From Roseibium sp. Sym1 (GTDB taxonomy: Bacteria; Pseudomonadota; Alphaproteobacteria; Rhizobiales; Stappiaceae), in NCBI RefSeq assembly GCF_027359675.1, contig NZ_CP114786.1, forward strand, positions 3,198,501-3,262,500: a DNA stretch of 64,000 bases, read 5' to 3'. A program made the translations under genes and the position numbers. Of the stretch, positions 51,715-61,021 are shown in pieces. The notes under the pieces were generated by a model. The model ran no database searches. It saw nothing but the letters and a program-made list of their open reading frames with translations, and was not told the origin of the DNA. Each line of letters begins with the position of its first letter. The stretch's first letter is position 1.

Positions 51715-54407
51715 CAAGCGGTGCGAAAGCCCCGCCCATTCGAATTGCCGCCGTGACGCATCGGTATGGCAGGCGCGTGGCGCTGGATGACCTGTCGCTT
51801 GAGCTGCCCGCGGGACGCCTTGTCGGGCTCATCGGGCCGGACGGCGTCGGGAAATCGACCTTGCTTGGATTGCTGGCCGGGGCAAAGGCGCTGCAGGCCG
51901 GAGAGATCGATGTTCTGGGCGGCCCGATCGCGGATCCGGCGCACCGGCGCCGCGTCTGCCCGGCCATCGCCTTCATGCCGCAAGGGCTCGGCAGGAACCT
52001 CTATTCCGAGCTGTCGGTTCGTGAGAATCTGGAGTTTTTTTCGCGTCTCTTCGGTCAGGGCGCTGAAGAACGCGACGTGCGCATTGCGGCGCTCTTGTCG
52101 GCGACAGGCCTCGCTCCCTTCGAGGACAGGCTCATGGGCAAGCTTTCGGGAGGCATGAAGCAGAAGCTCGGCCTCTGCTGCGCATTGATCCACGATCCAA
52201 AACTGCTCGTTCTGGACGAACCGACCACCGGCGTGGACCCGCTCTCGCGCAGGCAATTCTGGGCGCTGATGGACGCGATCAGGGCACACAGTCCCGGCCT
52301 CAGCGTTCTGGTCTCCACGGCCTACATGGAGGAAGCGGAACAGTTCGACTGGATCGTTGCCATGGATGCAGGACGCGCGCTCTTCGAAGGCAGCCCGGCC
52401 GCTCTCAAGGGCGAGGCGGAAACCCTCGAGGCCGCGTATCGGGGGTTGCGCGAGACCGGCGCATCGGAGCGGCCTGTCACCGTTCCGCCGCTTCCCGAGG
52501 ATGGTGCCCCGCCGGTCATTGTCGCACGGGATCTCACGCGGCGCTTCGGCGACTTCACCGCCGTCGACAGGGTCGATTTCGCGATCCACAAGGGCGAAAT
52601 CTTCGGGTTCCTGGGGTCTAACGGCTGCGGCAAGTCGACAACGATGAAGATGCTGACCGGCCTCCTTCCGGCGAGCGGGGGCGAAGCGCGGCTGTTCGGC
52701 AAGCCGGTCGACGCCGGCAAGAGTGAAACACGGCGGGACATCGGCTACATGAGCCAGGCCTTTTCGCTCTACGGCGAGCTGACGGTGCGCCAGAACCTGC
52801 GTCTTCACGCAAGGATCTTCGAGCTCGCGGACAAGGATGAACGCATCGCCGAGCTGACCGACCGTTTCGGGCTTGAAGCGCATCTCGACACCCTTGCCGA
52901 TGCCTTGCCGCTCGGCATCAAGCAGCGCCTGTCGCTTGCCGTCGCGGTGCTCCATCGCCCGCGCGTGCTGATCCTTGACGAGCCGACATCCGGCGTGGAT
53001 CCGGAGGCACGTGACGCCTTCTGGGCATTGCTGATCGAACTGTCGAGGCGTGACGGCGTGACAATCTTTGTGTCGACGCATTTCATGACGGAGGCGGAAC
53101 GCTGTGATCGGGTCTCGCTCATGCATGCGGGCCGTGTCCTTGCCATGGGCGCGCCCTCCGAGCTGGCGTCGGATGCAGACGTGGAGAGCCTGGAAGAAGC
53201 CTTCATCGCGGCACTCGAGGCAGAGGAGCCGCCGGCTCCCGTCATCGCGCCGGATGTGCCTGCCAGGACAGGAAGCGCCCGGTCGGGTGGCGGTCTCGGA
53301 CGGATTGCGGCCTATGCCCGTCGCGAAACCGTCGAAGTGCTGCGCGACCCGGTCCGGCTCGCCTTCGCGTTCCTCGGCTCGGCGCTCCTGATGCTGGTGT
53401 TCTGCTTCGGCATTTCGCTTGATATCGAGGAGCTGGATTTTGCGGTGCTGGACCTGTCGCAGGGACCGGAGAGCCGCGCCTATGTTTCCGAGATCGAAGG
53501 CTCACGCTACTTCAGGCCCACGCCGCCGCTCTCCTCGGTCGAAGAGGGCCATCGCCGCCTCACCGACGGCACCGCTGCCGTCATCGTCGAGCTGCCACCG
53601 GAATTCGGACGCAAGCTGCGCGCGGGCGAGCAGACCGAGGTGCTGACGACGGTCGATGGAGCCGTTCCCTTCAAGGGGGAAACGGTGGCGGGGTACGTTG
53701 CCGGACTGCACCGAAGCTTCCTCGATGTTTTTGCGCGCGAGACAGGGGAGAGGCAGGTGCAGCTTGCGCGGATCGAACCCCGTTTCCGCTATAACCAGAG
53801 TTTCGAGAGCATTGCCGCCATGGCCCCTGGCATGCCCGCGATCTTGCTCATCATGCTGCCTGCAATCCTCACGGCGGTCAGCGTTGCGCGCGAGCGCGAA
53901 CTCGGGTCGGTCACGAATTTCTACGTCACACCGACGACCAGGCTGGAATTCCTGATCGGCAAGCAGGCGCCCTATGTCGTGATTGCTTTCGCAAATTTCC
54001 TCCTGCTCTCGGCGATGACCATCGTCGTCTTCGGCGTGCCCCTGAAGGGCAATCCGGTGCCGCTGGCCATCGGTGCGTTTCTTTACGTCTGGGCGACGAC
54101 ATCCTTCGGGCTGCTGATCGCCACCCTGACGTCCAGCCAGGTCGCCGCCGTCTTTGCCACCGCCATCGCGTCCATCGTGCCGACCATTCAGTTCTCCGGC
54201 CTGCTGCAGCCGGTTTCCACCCTGGAGCCCGCCGCCCAGACCATCGGCTCGCTCTGGCCGTCTTCCTATTTCCTGCATCTGAACGTGGGCGCCTTTACCA
54301 AGGGGCTCGACTGGAATGCGCTCCTGCCCGACATTCTGGCGCTTGCCTGTTTCGGACCGGCGTTCACCCTGATGGCAGCGCTCCTGCTGCGCGCACAGGA
54401 GCGTTGA
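51711..54407 (+). CDS. Fused ABC transporter, two ATPase domains plus ABC-2 permease (RbbA/YhiH type)
   Basis: 898 residues. First ATPase (about 10-245) with Walker A GPDGVGKST (42-50), signature LSGGMKQ and Walker B LLVLDEPTTGVDP; second ATPase (about 265-500) with GSNGCGKST and LILDEPTSGVDP, but a degenerate signature (LPLGIKQRL), as is usual in this subfamily. The C-terminal part (about 530-898) is an ABC-2 permease with six membrane helices. RbbA in E. coli was described as a ribosome-associated ATPase; the operon context here points to an exporter. Confidence 0.94.
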   Translation: MTSGAKAPPIRIAAVTHRYGRRVALDDLSLELPAGRLVGLIGPDGVGKSTLLGLLAGAKALQAGEIDVLGGPIADPAHRRRVCPAIAFMPQGLGRNLYSELSVRENLEFFSRLFGQGAEERDVRIAALLSATGLAPFEDRLMGKLSGGMKQKLGLCCALIHDPKLLVLDEPTTGVDPLSRRQFWALMDAIRAHSPGLSVLVSTAYMEEAEQFDWIVAMDAGRALFEGSPAALKGEAETLEAAYRGLRETGASERPVTVPPLPEDGAPPVIVARDLTRRFGDFTAVDRVDFAIHKGEIFGFLGSNGCGKSTTMKMLTGLLPASGGEARLFGKPVDAGKSETRRDIGYMSQAFSLYGELTVRQNLRLHARIFELADKDERIAELTDRFGLEAHLDTLADALPLGIKQRLSLAVAVLHRPRVLILDEPTSGVDPEARDAFWALLIELSRRDGVTIFVSTHFMTEAERCDRVSLMHAGRVLAMGAPSELASDADVESLEEAFIAALEAEEPPAPVIAPDVPARTGSARSGGGLGRIAAYARRETVEVLRDPVRLAFAFLGSALLMLVFCFGISLDIEELDFAVLDLSQGPESRAYVSEIEGSRYFRPTPPLSSVEEGHRRLTDGTAAVIVELPPEFGRKLRAGEQTEVLTTVDGAVPFKGETVAGYVAGLHRSFLDVFARETGERQVQLARIEPRFRYNQSFESIAAMAPGMPAILLIMLPAILTAVSVARERELGSVTNFYVTPTTRLEFLIGKQAPYVVIAFANFLLLSAMTIVVFGVPLKGNPVPLAIGAFLYVWATTSFGLLIATLTSSQVAAVFATAIASIVPTIQFSGLLQPVSTLEPAAQTIGSLWPSSYFLHLNVGAFTKGLDWNALLPDILALACFGPAFTLMAALLLRAQER

Positions 54408-54408
54408 G

Positions 54409-55533
54409 ATGCACAGGGCGCGGCGCATTTTCTGGCTGGGCCTCAAGGAAATCATGAGCCTCCGGCGCGACTGGGTCATGATGGCGCTGCTGGTCTATTC
54501 GTTCTCCCTCGCGCCGGTCATGGAGGCGACCGGGGTGTCGACGTCGGTCAACAACGCGTCGATCGCCTTTGCCGACGAGGACAACTCGCCGCTTTCGCGC
54601 TCGCTTGCGGCCGCGTTTTTCCCACCCGAATTCCAGCCCGTTATCCAGATCGAGCCCGGCAGTGGCGCCGCGCAAATGGACGCCGGCCGGTTTCTCTTTG
54701 TCGTGTCGGTGCCGCCCGGCTTCGAGAAAGACGTCCGTGCGGGGCACGCCCCCGAGATCCAGGTGCTGATCGATGCCACCGCGATGGAGCAGGCCGGCAT
54801 CGGGTCGAGCTACATAACGAATATCCTGGGTGCGGAGATCCGCCGGTTCGCGATCGGCGCCGATCTCGTGCAGCACGAGCCCATCAACCTCGTGATCCAC
54901 ACCGCGTTCAATCCGAACGGTGACACGGTGCAGTTCGCAAGCATCGTCTCGCTCATCGGCCAGATCATGTGGCTGACGACCATCCTGACGGGCGCGGCCA
55001 TGATCCGCGAACGCGAGCACGGGACGATCGAGCACCTGCTCGCCATGCCGATCGCGCCCTTCGACATCGCGGCCGCCAAGATCTGGGCGAATGCCGCCGT
55101 GGTGCTCGTGGCCACGGTGGTCGCCCTGACCTTCGTGCTGGAAGGATTTCTCGGCGTTGCCATCGCGGGGTCGAGGATGTTGTTCCTGGCCAGTACGGCG
55201 CTCTTTCTCTTCACCGCGACAGCCCTCGGGGTCTTCCTGGCGACACTGGCCCGGTCGATGGCGCAATTCGCGCTGCTGGTGATGCTGACGGTGCTGCCGA
55301 TGCTCATGCTGTCCGGCGGGGAAACCCCGATCGAGGGCCAGCCGGCCTGGCTTCAGGTCGCGACGCTGATCCTGCCGTCGCGTCATTTCATGTCGTGCAG
55401 CCAGGCGATCGTCTACAAGGGAGCGGGGATCGAGACGGTCTGGCCCGAGTTCCTGGCGATGGCGCTGCTCGGCGCCGCGCTCTTGTCGGTCAGCCTGCTT
55501 CTGTTCCGCCGGTCGGTCGCGCAGGACCGGTAA
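54409..55533 (+). CDS. ABC-2 type permease, YhhJ-like
   Basis: 374 residues. One N-terminal membrane helix, a large periplasmic domain (about 45-175), then five membrane helices (from about 180 to 365), the ABC-2 layout. It starts one base after the fused ATPase/permease gene and supplies the second permease half. Substrate unknown; relatives export drugs or envelope components. Confidence 0.93.
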   Translation: MHRARRIFWLGLKEIMSLRRDWVMMALLVYSFSLAPVMEATGVSTSVNNASIAFADEDNSPLSRSLAAAFFPPEFQPVIQIEPGSGAAQMDAGRFLFVVSVPPGFEKDVRAGHAPEIQVLIDATAMEQAGIGSSYITNILGAEIRRFAIGADLVQHEPINLVIHTAFNPNGDTVQFASIVSLIGQIMWLTTILTGAAMIREREHGTIEHLLAMPIAPFDIAAAKIWANAAVVLVATVVALTFVLEGFLGVAIAGSRMLFLASTALFLFTATALGVFLATLARSMAQFALLVMLTVLPMLMLSGGETPIEGQPAWLQVATLILPSRHFMSCSQAIVYKGAGIETVWPEFLAMALLGAALLSVSLLLFRRSVAQDR

Positions 55534-55626
55534 GCGTCCATCGCCGTCAGCGTGCCTGTGCTCCCTAAAGCAGCCTCCTGGAAGGCCCGGCCACCAGCCG
55601 GGACATCGCTCCGCTTTCTTCCGGCA

Positions 55627-56379
55627 TCAGCCTTTTGCAATCGTCGGGTATCTTTTCTCCGTGACGTCTTCCGGAGTATCCGGCAGGTACCAGCTCGGCT
55701 TGGAGATTTCGCCAAACCAGCCGAACACGGCAAACAACGGCTGTTCTCCGGTCCGTATCGAGTGCATGTCGTTCCGGTGGTGCAGCGAGATGTCGCCGGG
55801 GCGTTTGAGGACAAATGGCCGGTCGTCTCCGACCTGAAACTCTGCCTGCCCGGTCACCGGAATGTAAAACTCAGTGGCCGGATGGGCATGGACAGGGTAA
55901 GTCGTGTCCGGTCCCTGGAGGAAAAGTCCGAGGATGACCTCGCTGTTCTGGAGCACGCCGTCCGGCCCGATGCCTTCCCCGTTGGCAAAGGCCGACAGGA
56001 AGGGGCGGCTCCAGTCATCCTCGTCATAGAACTCGGTCCAGTTCACACAGGAAAACGCATCCAGGGCCGCGTCGTGAAGGTCCTGCATGCCGCTGGCTGC
56101 AGGGTGGGAAAAAACCTGCGGTGCGAAGCGGAGGCCGCGTACCGAACGTCTGCCGCCGAGTGCGCGCGCGTGCAGATCGCCAAGCGCCTTCTCGAGATCG
56201 TGCGCCATCTGCCTGGCGAGATTGCGATCGGGATCGGTGCCCCCTGACATGCCGCGGAGGTGGATTGCAGTGACGCGGGCGAGTTCGGTCAGGACCTTCA
56301 GGGTACGTTCGGAATGGCGAATATTCACGCAGTCACCTTCGTTCCTTGGCGGTTGAGCGGTGTCAGGGACGTTGTTCAT
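55627..56379 (-). CDS. Cupin of the DMSP-lyase-like superfamily (DddL-like)
   Basis: 250 residues. A helical N-terminal half and a C-terminal cupin with the metal motif H164-A-H166-P-A-T-E170-F-Y172, embedded in GPDTTYPVHAHPATEFY, and a second histidine motif (PGDISLHH with H206 further on) followed by PLFAVFGWFGE. The His-x-His-x3-Glu-x-Tyr arrangement and the surrounding pattern are those of the cupin DLL superfamily, which includes DddL, DddQ, DddW and DddY. It could release dimethyl sulfide and acrylate from dimethylsulfoniopropionate. Not all members are DMSP lyases, so the activity needs testing. Confidence 0.7.
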   Translation of the reverse strand: MNNVPDTAQPPRNEGDCVNIRHSERTLKVLTELARVTAIHLRGMSGGTDPDRNLARQMAHDLEKALGDLHARALGGRRSVRGLRFAPQVFSHPAASGMQDLHDAALDAFSCVNWTEFYDEDDWSRPFLSAFANGEGIGPDGVLQNSEVILGLFLQGPDTTYPVHAHPATEFYIPVTGQAEFQVGDDRPFVLKRPGDISLHHRNDMHSIRTGEQPLFAVFGWFGEISKPSWYLPDTPEDVTEKRYPTIAKG

Positions 56380-56555
56380 TCATGCCTCGGTAGTAGGAGG
56401 AGGGCCGGTGGCGACCGGTCAGCGATTAGACGATCGGGATCGTCGGAATGTGACTTCGCCTGCATTGCGGCAAATAGAAAAAACTGCAGGGATCGCCACA
56501 GGTAGGGGCCGAAGGTTGCAAATGCCACCCGAGACGCATTCTTTTTCCGCTGAGA

Positions 56556-56582
56556 TGTCACGATCGGGGCTTTTGTTTCGTC
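56556..56582 (+). promoter_or_regulatory. ECF41-type promoter in front of the sigma factor gene
   Basis: TGTCACG (56556-56562), 16-nt spacer, CGTC (56579-56582), one mismatch to the ECF41 target pattern TGTCACA/CGTC as I recall it, 37 bp upstream of the ATG. It implies autoregulation. Confidence 0.7.
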
Positions 56583-56618
56583 TTTACGGCAGAGCTTCAC
56601 TTCCTGGGACGAACCGGC

Positions 56619-57536
56619 ATGGATCTTGTTGCGAAACAGAAGACGTTTGAAACAGCGCGGCCGCGCCTCATGGGCATTGCCTACAGATTGCTCGGGTCAT
56701 CAGCAGACGCGGAAGACGTCGTGCAGGACACTGCCGCGAAATGGCTTGTCGCGGACCATTCGAAGATCGCCGAACCCGATGGCTGGCTGGTGACGGTCTG
56801 CACCAACAGGTGTCTGGACATCCTCGGCTCGGCGCGCGTCCAAAGGACCGAATATGTGGGGCCCTGGTTGCCGGACCAGTTGCTTGTCCAGCACGCACCT
56901 GATCTGGATGAACAGATTGATATCGCCTCGAGCCTGACAACTGCCTTCCTGCTGCTGCTTGAACGGCTGACCCCGAAAGAGCGGGCAGCCTATCTCCTCC
57001 ACGACATATTTGGAGTTCCGTTCAAGGACATTGCCGACACCCTGCAGATCAACGAGTTGAATTGCAGGAAGCTGGCGTCCCGTGCGCGAAAGATGGTTTC
57101 GCGTGAAAATGTCAGGTTTTCGCCGAGCCGGGAACAGCAGAAGCAGTTCCTGCACCTGTTCGAAACGGCCGTGCGCACAGGCGAGCTGGAAGACCTGGCT
57201 GCGGCGCTCAGCGAGGATGTCGATTTCCGTGCCGACAGCGGTGGCAGCGTCACCGCTGCAAGAGATCCGGTAATTGGACGTTCCTCCGTGATGTCCTTCA
57301 TCGGCGATGTCTTGCAGGGCGCCTGGCATGCGATGACGATGACGGTCGTCGCCACGAACAGCGGCCTTGGACTCCTCCTCCGGGAGGGCAGGGACAATCA
57401 TGCAATCGTGACCTTCGGCTTCGATCAGGACGGCAAGATCGCCCACATCTTTGTTGTCCGGCATCCCGGTAAAATCGCGCGGTTCCTGTCACAAAGTTTC
57501 ACGCTGACGCGCACCGGAGATCTCCGGGTCAATTGA
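56619..57536 (+). CDS. ECF sigma factor, ECF41 (SigJ-like) type, with SnoaL-like C-terminal domain
   Basis: 305 residues, longer than ordinary ECF factors. Region 2 (about 5-75) contains GSSADAEDVVQDT, region 4 lies at about 110-165, and the C-terminal 130 residues form a SnoaL/NTF2-like domain with DSGGSV, close to the ECF41 DGGG motif, and GPWLPDQL between the sigma regions. In this group the C-terminal extension replaces a separate anti-sigma factor. ECF41 genes usually adjoin a carboxymuconolactone decarboxylase/oxidoreductase gene; here an MFS transporter follows and a CMD protein lies 4 kb away. Confidence 0.92.
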   Translation: MDLVAKQKTFETARPRLMGIAYRLLGSSADAEDVVQDTAAKWLVADHSKIAEPDGWLVTVCTNRCLDILGSARVQRTEYVGPWLPDQLLVQHAPDLDEQIDIASSLTTAFLLLLERLTPKERAAYLLHDIFGVPFKDIADTLQINELNCRKLASRARKMVSRENVRFSPSREQQKQFLHLFETAVRTGELEDLAAALSEDVDFRADSGGSVTAARDPVIGRSSVMSFIGDVLQGAWHAMTMTVVATNSGLGLLLREGRDNHAIVTFGFDQDGKIAHIFVVRHPGKIARFLSQSFTLTRTGDLRVN

Positions 57537-57633
57537 GGCCGGAGCGATCCGGGCCTGACTGCGGCAACGCCTTTCCGGTGGCCCGCAGGTTCCTTCTGCC
57601 ACGACCGGGACCGGTCAAATTGTTGTCCGCCCT

Positions 57634-57660
57634 GGTCACCTTCTGGCCTGGTCAATCGTT
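57634..57660 (+). promoter_or_regulatory. Possible ECF41-dependent promoter of the MFS gene
   Basis: GGTCACC (57634-57640), 16-nt spacer, CGTT (57657-57660); five of seven and three of four positions match the ECF41 pattern seen upstream of the sigma factor gene. Confidence 0.4.
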
Positions 57661-57705
57661 CTAGGACCGAACCAGAACGTTTCTTGCCAGAAGGAAGACT
57701 TCCCA

Positions 57706-59133
57706 ATGAAAACCGAAACCGGAGCACAGCCACCCAGGTGGCTGGATCTTGCGGCTCGAGAGCATCTTCCCTTCTCCGTCATCCTGGGGGGAGGGGTTGT
57801 TCTGCACGCTCTGAATGTCTTTGTATCGACGACGATCCTTCCCTCGGTCGTGAAGGAGATCGGCGGGCTGACCTATTACGCCTGGAGCACCACGCTGTTC
57901 GTTGTCGCCTCCATTGTCAGCGCGGCCCTGACCTCCAGGCTGAAAAATGCCGTCGGTTCCAGACATGCCTATCTCGTTGCTTTCGGCATCTTCTCGGCCG
58001 GAACACTCCTGTGCGGTGCCGCCGACACCATTGGTGTCCTGAATGCCGGACGAGCCGTTCAGGGCGCGGGCGGCGGGCTGCTTTACGCGCTCGCCTATAC
58101 CGTCATCCGGGCGGTCTACCCGGAACGGCTCTGGCCGATCGCCATCGGCCTGATCACCTTGATGTGGGGTGTCGCGACACTGCTCGGACCGGCTCTGGGT
58201 GGCTTCTTTGCCGAGATCGGCCAGTGGCGGCTCGCCTTCTTTTCACTGCTTCCGGCAACGTTCCTGTTTGCATTGCTGAGCGCGGCGAATCTGGACAATG
58301 ACACCGGTCGCAGGGAGGTCCAGGCGCCGGTTCCCGCACTCCAGTTGCTGCTGATGGTGGCGACTGTCGTCACCGTCTCCCTGGCCAGCCTGTCGCCAAG
58401 TCCGGAAAATCTCCTGACGACCTTGCTTGCCTGCCTGGTGTTCATGGGCGTGGCGGCCTATGCGGAAAAGCGCTCGTCGGCCCGGCTTCTGCCAAGCGGC
58501 GCACTCAAGTTTTCCTCCGAACTCGGTGCGTTGTACCTGTGCGTCGGGTTCCTGATGATCGGCATGCAGCCGGAGGCTTTCATTCCCTTTTTCCTGCAGC
58601 ACCTGCATGGCCAGACGCCGCTGGCGGCCGGCTATATGGGCGCGTTGATGGCATTGGGGTGGACGCTCGGCTCGGCAGTATCCGCCGGCTTTACGGGCAA
58701 GCGCGCTCAAAACACGATCCTTCAAGGGGCTTTCTTCAGCTTCCTCGGACTGGCAATCCAGCTTGGCCCGCTGCCAAGCCATGAAGGCGCGCTGCCCGCC
58801 TTGCTGGCCGTATGCCTCGGACTGACGCTGGTCGGGTTCGGCATCGGCTTTTGCTGGCCGCATCTGACGACACGTATCTACAAGGCCTCGCCAACCGGAG
58901 AGGGAGACCTTGCCGCCGGGGCGATCACCACCGTGCAGCTCTTTGCGACCGCTGTGGGGTCGGCACTGGTCGGCCTCGTCGTCAATGCAACCGGCCTGGT
59001 CGAACCGGGTGGACTGCAGGGCATCTCATCCGCTGCCTTCTGGATGTGCCTCGTGTTCCTTGGCGCGCCGGCCACCGCGTTTTTCTTTGCCTTTCGTGCC
59101 CTGCCCCCCTCCACAATCCGACCGGAGCGATAA
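57706..59133 (+). CDS. MFS transporter
   Basis: 475 residues with 12-14 membrane helices. A major-facilitator pattern: DHA-type motif after helix 4 (GRAVQGAGGGLLYALAY, about 118-134) and WGVATLLGPALGGFF (about 155-169), typical of drug/proton antiporters. Located 170 bp after the ECF41 sigma gene in the same direction, with a possible ECF41-type promoter. Likely exports a toxic compound, perhaps the one the sigma factor responds to. Confidence 0.9.
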   Translation: MKTETGAQPPRWLDLAAREHLPFSVILGGGVVLHALNVFVSTTILPSVVKEIGGLTYYAWSTTLFVVASIVSAALTSRLKNAVGSRHAYLVAFGIFSAGTLLCGAADTIGVLNAGRAVQGAGGGLLYALAYTVIRAVYPERLWPIAIGLITLMWGVATLLGPALGGFFAEIGQWRLAFFSLLPATFLFALLSAANLDNDTGRREVQAPVPALQLLLMVATVVTVSLASLSPSPENLLTTLLACLVFMGVAAYAEKRSSARLLPSGALKFSSELGALYLCVGFLMIGMQPEAFIPFFLQHLHGQTPLAAGYMGALMALGWTLGSAVSAGFTGKRAQNTILQGAFFSFLGLAIQLGPLPSHEGALPALLAVCLGLTLVGFGIGFCWPHLTTRIYKASPTGEGDLAAGAITTVQLFATAVGSALVGLVVNATGLVEPGGLQGISSAAFWMCLVFLGAPATAFFFAFRALPPSTIRPER

Positions 59134-59199
59134 ATCATGACCTATGCACACGCTATGATGAACGGCGGGCAATGTGCCCACCGTCATCGCGATCATCAA

Positions 59200-60306
59200 T
59201 CAGTGCAGCGTGCCCATGGCCTTGTCCGCCTTCTGGCGGGATTTCTTGATCTTCCGTTGCCGGGCCGCTTCCGCCTTGCGGGCCTTCCGGTTCAGCTTCA
59301 ATTCACTTGAGGGGGAGTTGTTCTGAAAACCAATCGGATTGTTCCGGGGCATGTCGTCGAACTGCTGAACGGAGAGCGGTTGAACCGGCCCGCTATCCAT
59401 TGTCACAGGCGCAGGCATTTGCGGATGGACGCTCTCCCACTCCGAGGCCCTGTAAATATCCTCAAGCGTTGTCTGTGATCGTCTCAGCACAAAGTCTTCC
59501 GGATTTGGCAGCGTGTCAGAAAGCGTCCACGCAAACACCGTTGTCAGACCTGTTTTCTTGAAACGCACATAGCCTTCAAGCTCGCCGGACTCGACAAGCT
59601 CGATGCCGCAGCCTTCCATATATTCGCGCATGGAAAAGTGTTTGCCGTTTGGCATCATCCAGCGCGTACCCAGACGCAATTGCCTCTTTTCGCGGACTCG
59701 CTCCATGCCATTTTTGTCTTCATACAGCATGAACGCCCAGAGCGGCTTGTCGTCTTCAGAGCCAACCTCGCAGCCGGTGGATGCTCTGATGAGTGAGCCA
59801 TCCGCATGCTGGACAACACCATCATCCCGCAGAATGTCGATGAGCGGGACAAACTTGCCCTCGTACGTACCGCCAGCGCAGTAATAGACGTGTGCCGGGG
59901 TAACGAACGTGCCATGGAAATCCAGGATGTTTTTGGCTTCGTTCTCGAAGGTCTTCTTAACCCGTCCAGGTTTTAGGTTGCCGTCCTGGTCGAATGACAG
60001 CACCCAATCGTTCGCAGTCACTTCTTCAATTGGTTTCTGCCAGATCTTCGCCCGGACTTCTTCCTCGTCATACAGGCCGTCTGCCGCCGGCTTCAAACCC
60101 GCCTCAACTGGCCACATGTCAACCATTGTGCCTGCGAGGAAGCATTTCTCTAATTTTTTTGTCAGAAGGCCGCGTTCATCAATCTGAGTTAAAGCTCGTT
60201 GAAGAAAAATATTGTAGTATTCTTCTTCAAGAGTTCTTGGTGAAATATGCAAATATCCGCTTTTAGCAAGCTGAGCCATCGCTTGGTAGTATTCTGTAGC
60301 AGCCAT
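59200..60306 (-). CDS. Hint-domain protein (main part of a frameshifted gene)
   Basis: 368 residues from the first in-frame ATG, but the true protein probably begins upstream in the other frame (60605). A Hint (intein/hedgehog-type) domain lies at about 55-170: catalytic Cys in KCFLAGTMV, the IEEVTANDWVLSFD strand and the TPAHVYYC block with its His. No terminal His-Asn pair is visible, so self-cleavage rather than splicing is expected. The C-terminal ~190 residues are unrecognised and end in a Lys/Arg-rich tail. Base composition is more AT-rich than the neighbourhood, suggesting acquired DNA. Confidence 0.72.
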   Translation of the reverse strand: MAATEYYQAMAQLAKSGYLHISPRTLEEEYYNIFLQRALTQIDERGLLTKKLEKCFLAGTMVDMWPVEAGLKPAADGLYDEEEVRAKIWQKPIEEVTANDWVLSFDQDGNLKPGRVKKTFENEAKNILDFHGTFVTPAHVYYCAGGTYEGKFVPLIDILRDDGVVQHADGSLIRASTGCEVGSEDDKPLWAFMLYEDKNGMERVREKRQLRLGTRWMMPNGKHFSMREYMEGCGIELVESGELEGYVRFKKTGLTTVFAWTLSDTLPNPEDFVLRRSQTTLEDIYRASEWESVHPQMPAPVTMDSGPVQPLSVQQFDDMPRNNPIGFQNNSPSSELKLNRKARKAEAARQRKIKKSRQKADKAMGTLH

Positions 60307-60605
60307 GTCGGGATATGCTTTTGTATTTCACGCCCGAGAAAATTGTTTAACAAATCTTTTTGATAATCATCACTATACATAGTGTATATTTCCAGATCAT
60401 GCCCTGCGCCCCACGCAGTATTTTGTCCTTTTACATCGGCGACAATGGCAGATACTGCTGCGTGTTTAACTGCATTCATTTCGGCTGCAGTAACGACAAT
60501 ATTCGCTTCAAGAAGCGCTTCCTTCATTCGCTGCGTATAAAATTCGTTTTGTTCCCTGTGGTCATCCCATCCGTGGTGAGGTGAAATGTCATTTTCATCC
60601 GCCAT
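60189..60605 (-). CDS. N-terminal part of the Hint-domain protein, separated by a frameshift
   Basis: The first ~95 residues (MADENDISPHH... to FLGREIQK) look like genuine coding sequence, after which this frame turns into an unlikely tail. Adding one A to the A4 run at 60319-60322 (minus strand CAAAAG) would join it smoothly to the Hint frame as REIQKAYPDMAATEYY, giving a protein of about 468 residues. Either a real frameshift mutation, a slippage site or a sequencing error. The N-terminal part has no recognised domain. It starts 5 bp after the lipoprotein gene, so the two are one transcription unit. Confidence 0.6.
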   Translation of the reverse strand: MADENDISPHHGWDDHREQNEFYTQRMKEALLEANIVVTAAEMNAVKHAAVSAIVADVKGQNTAWGAGHDLEIYTMYSDDYQKDLLNNFLGREIQKHIPTWLLQNTTKRWLSLLKADICIFHQELLKKNTTIFFFNEL

Positions 60606-60610
60606 TTCTC

Positions 60611-60991
60611 TTAATCCGTTGCTAACAATAGGATCCCATCGCCTTGCTTTACGACGATATCGTCCGGCCTTTCAAAGCAGTGTGGCGTTCCAAGTTTTAT
60701 GGGGTAGTCGTGATTTAGTACGTCGTTGTCTGCAAACGTTACGACAATATCCTCGTTTTTATGCTCAATAATTGTTATTTTTCCATAAGGAGCAGTTGAA
60801 TCTGTTCCTGTATTCTTTGGAAGCTTTGTTCCGTCTGGATAGATACATACTCTGTCTAAATTTTTATTGGAAAAAGGCTTGCTTCCTACAGTAAAATTCT
60901 CCATTTTTACATATGAGTTATCATCTTGTGAACAGCCAAGAAGAAAGGTGAACGCTAGGAATGATGAAAAAACTGCAGTTAATTTGAGCAT
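60611..60991 (-). CDS. Small lipoprotein, unknown function, in the low-GC insertion
   Basis: 126 residues from ATG 60991. Lipoprotein signal peptide with lipobox LLGC (Cys20), then a predicted beta-rich domain with two further cysteines (RVCIYP and TPHCFERP). AT-rich relative to the window. Directly upstream of the Hint gene in the same operon; it could be an immunity protein or a partner of the Hint protein, but no family was recognised. Confidence 0.72.
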   Translation of the reverse strand: MLKLTAVFSSFLAFTFLLGCSQDDNSYVKMENFTVGSKPFSNKNLDRVCIYPDGTKLPKNTGTDSTAPYGKITIIEHKNEDIVVTFADNDVLNHDYPIKLGTPHCFERPDDIVVKQGDGILLLATD

Positions 60992-61021
60992 GTCTGTGTC
61001 GAGTATTTTTTGGAAATACAA

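Noticed and set aside
51465..53126. A 553-codon minus-strand frame over the ABC transporter
   Set aside because: Opposite strand of clear Walker motifs; no independent support.
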